The translations under genes and the position numbers were made by a program. From Viola odorata (Eukaryota > Streptophyta > Magnoliopsida > Malpighiales > Violaceae), in contig OY829542.1 in NCBI GenBank assembly GCA_963691705.1, forward strand, positions 21,934,579-21,998,578: 64,000 bases of DNA, given 5' to 3'. This document shows positions 63,801-64,000 of this stretch, piece after piece. How positions within the stretch are numbered: the first letter of the stretch is position 1; each line of letters begins with the position of its first letter. The notes beneath the pieces were generated by a model. It worked only from the letters and a program-made list of their open reading frames with translations. It made no database searches and was not told where the DNA came from.

Positions 63801-64000
63801 CTAGTTTGTCGAGACGTTCAACCTGTGTCTGTAACTCCTTAATCCTGTTGGCTATGTTTCCAAAGACATCTCGATTCCAGCTGCGCAACCTGATTTTAAG
63901 CCACCTGAGTTTCTTTAAAACCTGGAAACTCCAGGGAAAAATGTCTGTTGCTTCTTTCCACAAGCTTGTAACCTGATCGCTGAAGCCTTCCACGTCCCAC
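60858..64000 (-). mobile_element. LINE, 3' part, - strand, runs off the window
   Basis: The 3' end is a T run at 60858-60866 (poly(A) on the - strand) next to AATAAGCTGAGGAT. The LINE at 54583 ends in a similar CATCAGCTTATTTT. The coding part covers the end of the endonuclease-RT linker to the zinc segment; the endonuclease itself lies beyond 64000. Same group as the other two LINEs in the window. Confidence 0.85.
61036..64000 (-). pseudogene. LINE ORF2 (partial), RT and zinc segment, two in-frame TAGs
   Basis: One reading frame continues from beyond 64000 to a stop at 61036, broken by TAG at 62854-62856 (after INGSPS) and TAG at 62206-62208 (after KVKW). Motifs: WDAQGDRNTRYFHQIA, EIWEAIKQCGREKTPGPDGF, SFLTLIPKVNSAKRFKEYRP, YGFLKGKSTLDCVM, FKLDFEKAYDSVEW, GRGLRQGCPMSPYLFNIA, and the catalytic site as FADD in LQFADDTLVF. 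After RT come LIKSVLMSLPVYNMSLYHMP and the zinc segment CPMCSTQAESTQHLFLHC. No frameshift is apparent in nearly 3 kb, so this copy is also fairly young. Confidence 0.88.

Overview
The window reads as nuclear DNA of a eudicot plant. It is AT-rich and gene-poor and is dominated by nested, mostly broken transposable elements. Two host genes stand out. The first is an intron-free nuclear group II intron maturase of the nMAT2 type (17256-19457, + strand). The second is a three-exon PROTODERMAL FACTOR 1 gene (PDF1, 51940-53966, - strand), an epidermis-specific proline-rich cell-wall protein. The gene content does not identify the species.

Layout. 1-1805: end of a Tat/Ogre-type Ty3 element with its polypurine tract and truncated 3' LTR. 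1806-16368: a rearranged family of gag-only Tat-like elements. Two gag copies lie head to head and form a palindrome with arms of 3.4-3.8 kb and a loop of about 290 bp (2500-9974). Beyond it come an antisense coding remnant (10275-11509), a hierarchical satellite-like array (11574-15427) and a 785-bp 3' LTR (15584-16368). 16369-22719: the nMAT2 gene with its flanks. 22840-23868: old LINE scraps. 23815-28056: a truncated Athila element (- strand). 28060-30514: a partial Ty1/copia element with a 141-bp LTR. 30515-37483: LTR pieces, minisatellites and simple repeats with no host gene. 37484-47729: an Ogre-like element on the - strand with a 3.69-kb LTR, an intact extra ORF1, a broken gag carrying an Emigrant-like MITE, and a pol that has lost nearly all of its enzymatic core. 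47730-49438: a 5'-truncated LINE. 49439-51939: intergenic DNA with a long-TIR Mutator-like element that contains a Harbinger-type MITE. 51940-54569: PDF1 and its upstream region. 54570-60061: a full-length LINE with a perfect 13-bp target-site duplication. 60131-60775: a mariner/Stowaway-type element. 60858-64000: the 3' part of another LINE of the same group on the - strand, running off the window.

How the parts relate. The host genes are ordinary and unrelated to each other: one serves mitochondrial intron splicing, the other the epidermal cell wall. Most structure comes from element-on-element insertion. The most unusual features are the long gag palindrome, which if transcribed would give a long hairpin RNA; the higher-order tandem array inside the same element; its antisense reading frame built of 32-residue repeats; and the recent LINE insertion about 0.6 kb upstream of PDF1. 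I found no CRISPR array, rRNA or tRNA gene, and nothing I would call a new enzymatic system. All percentages and alignments here were judged by eye.
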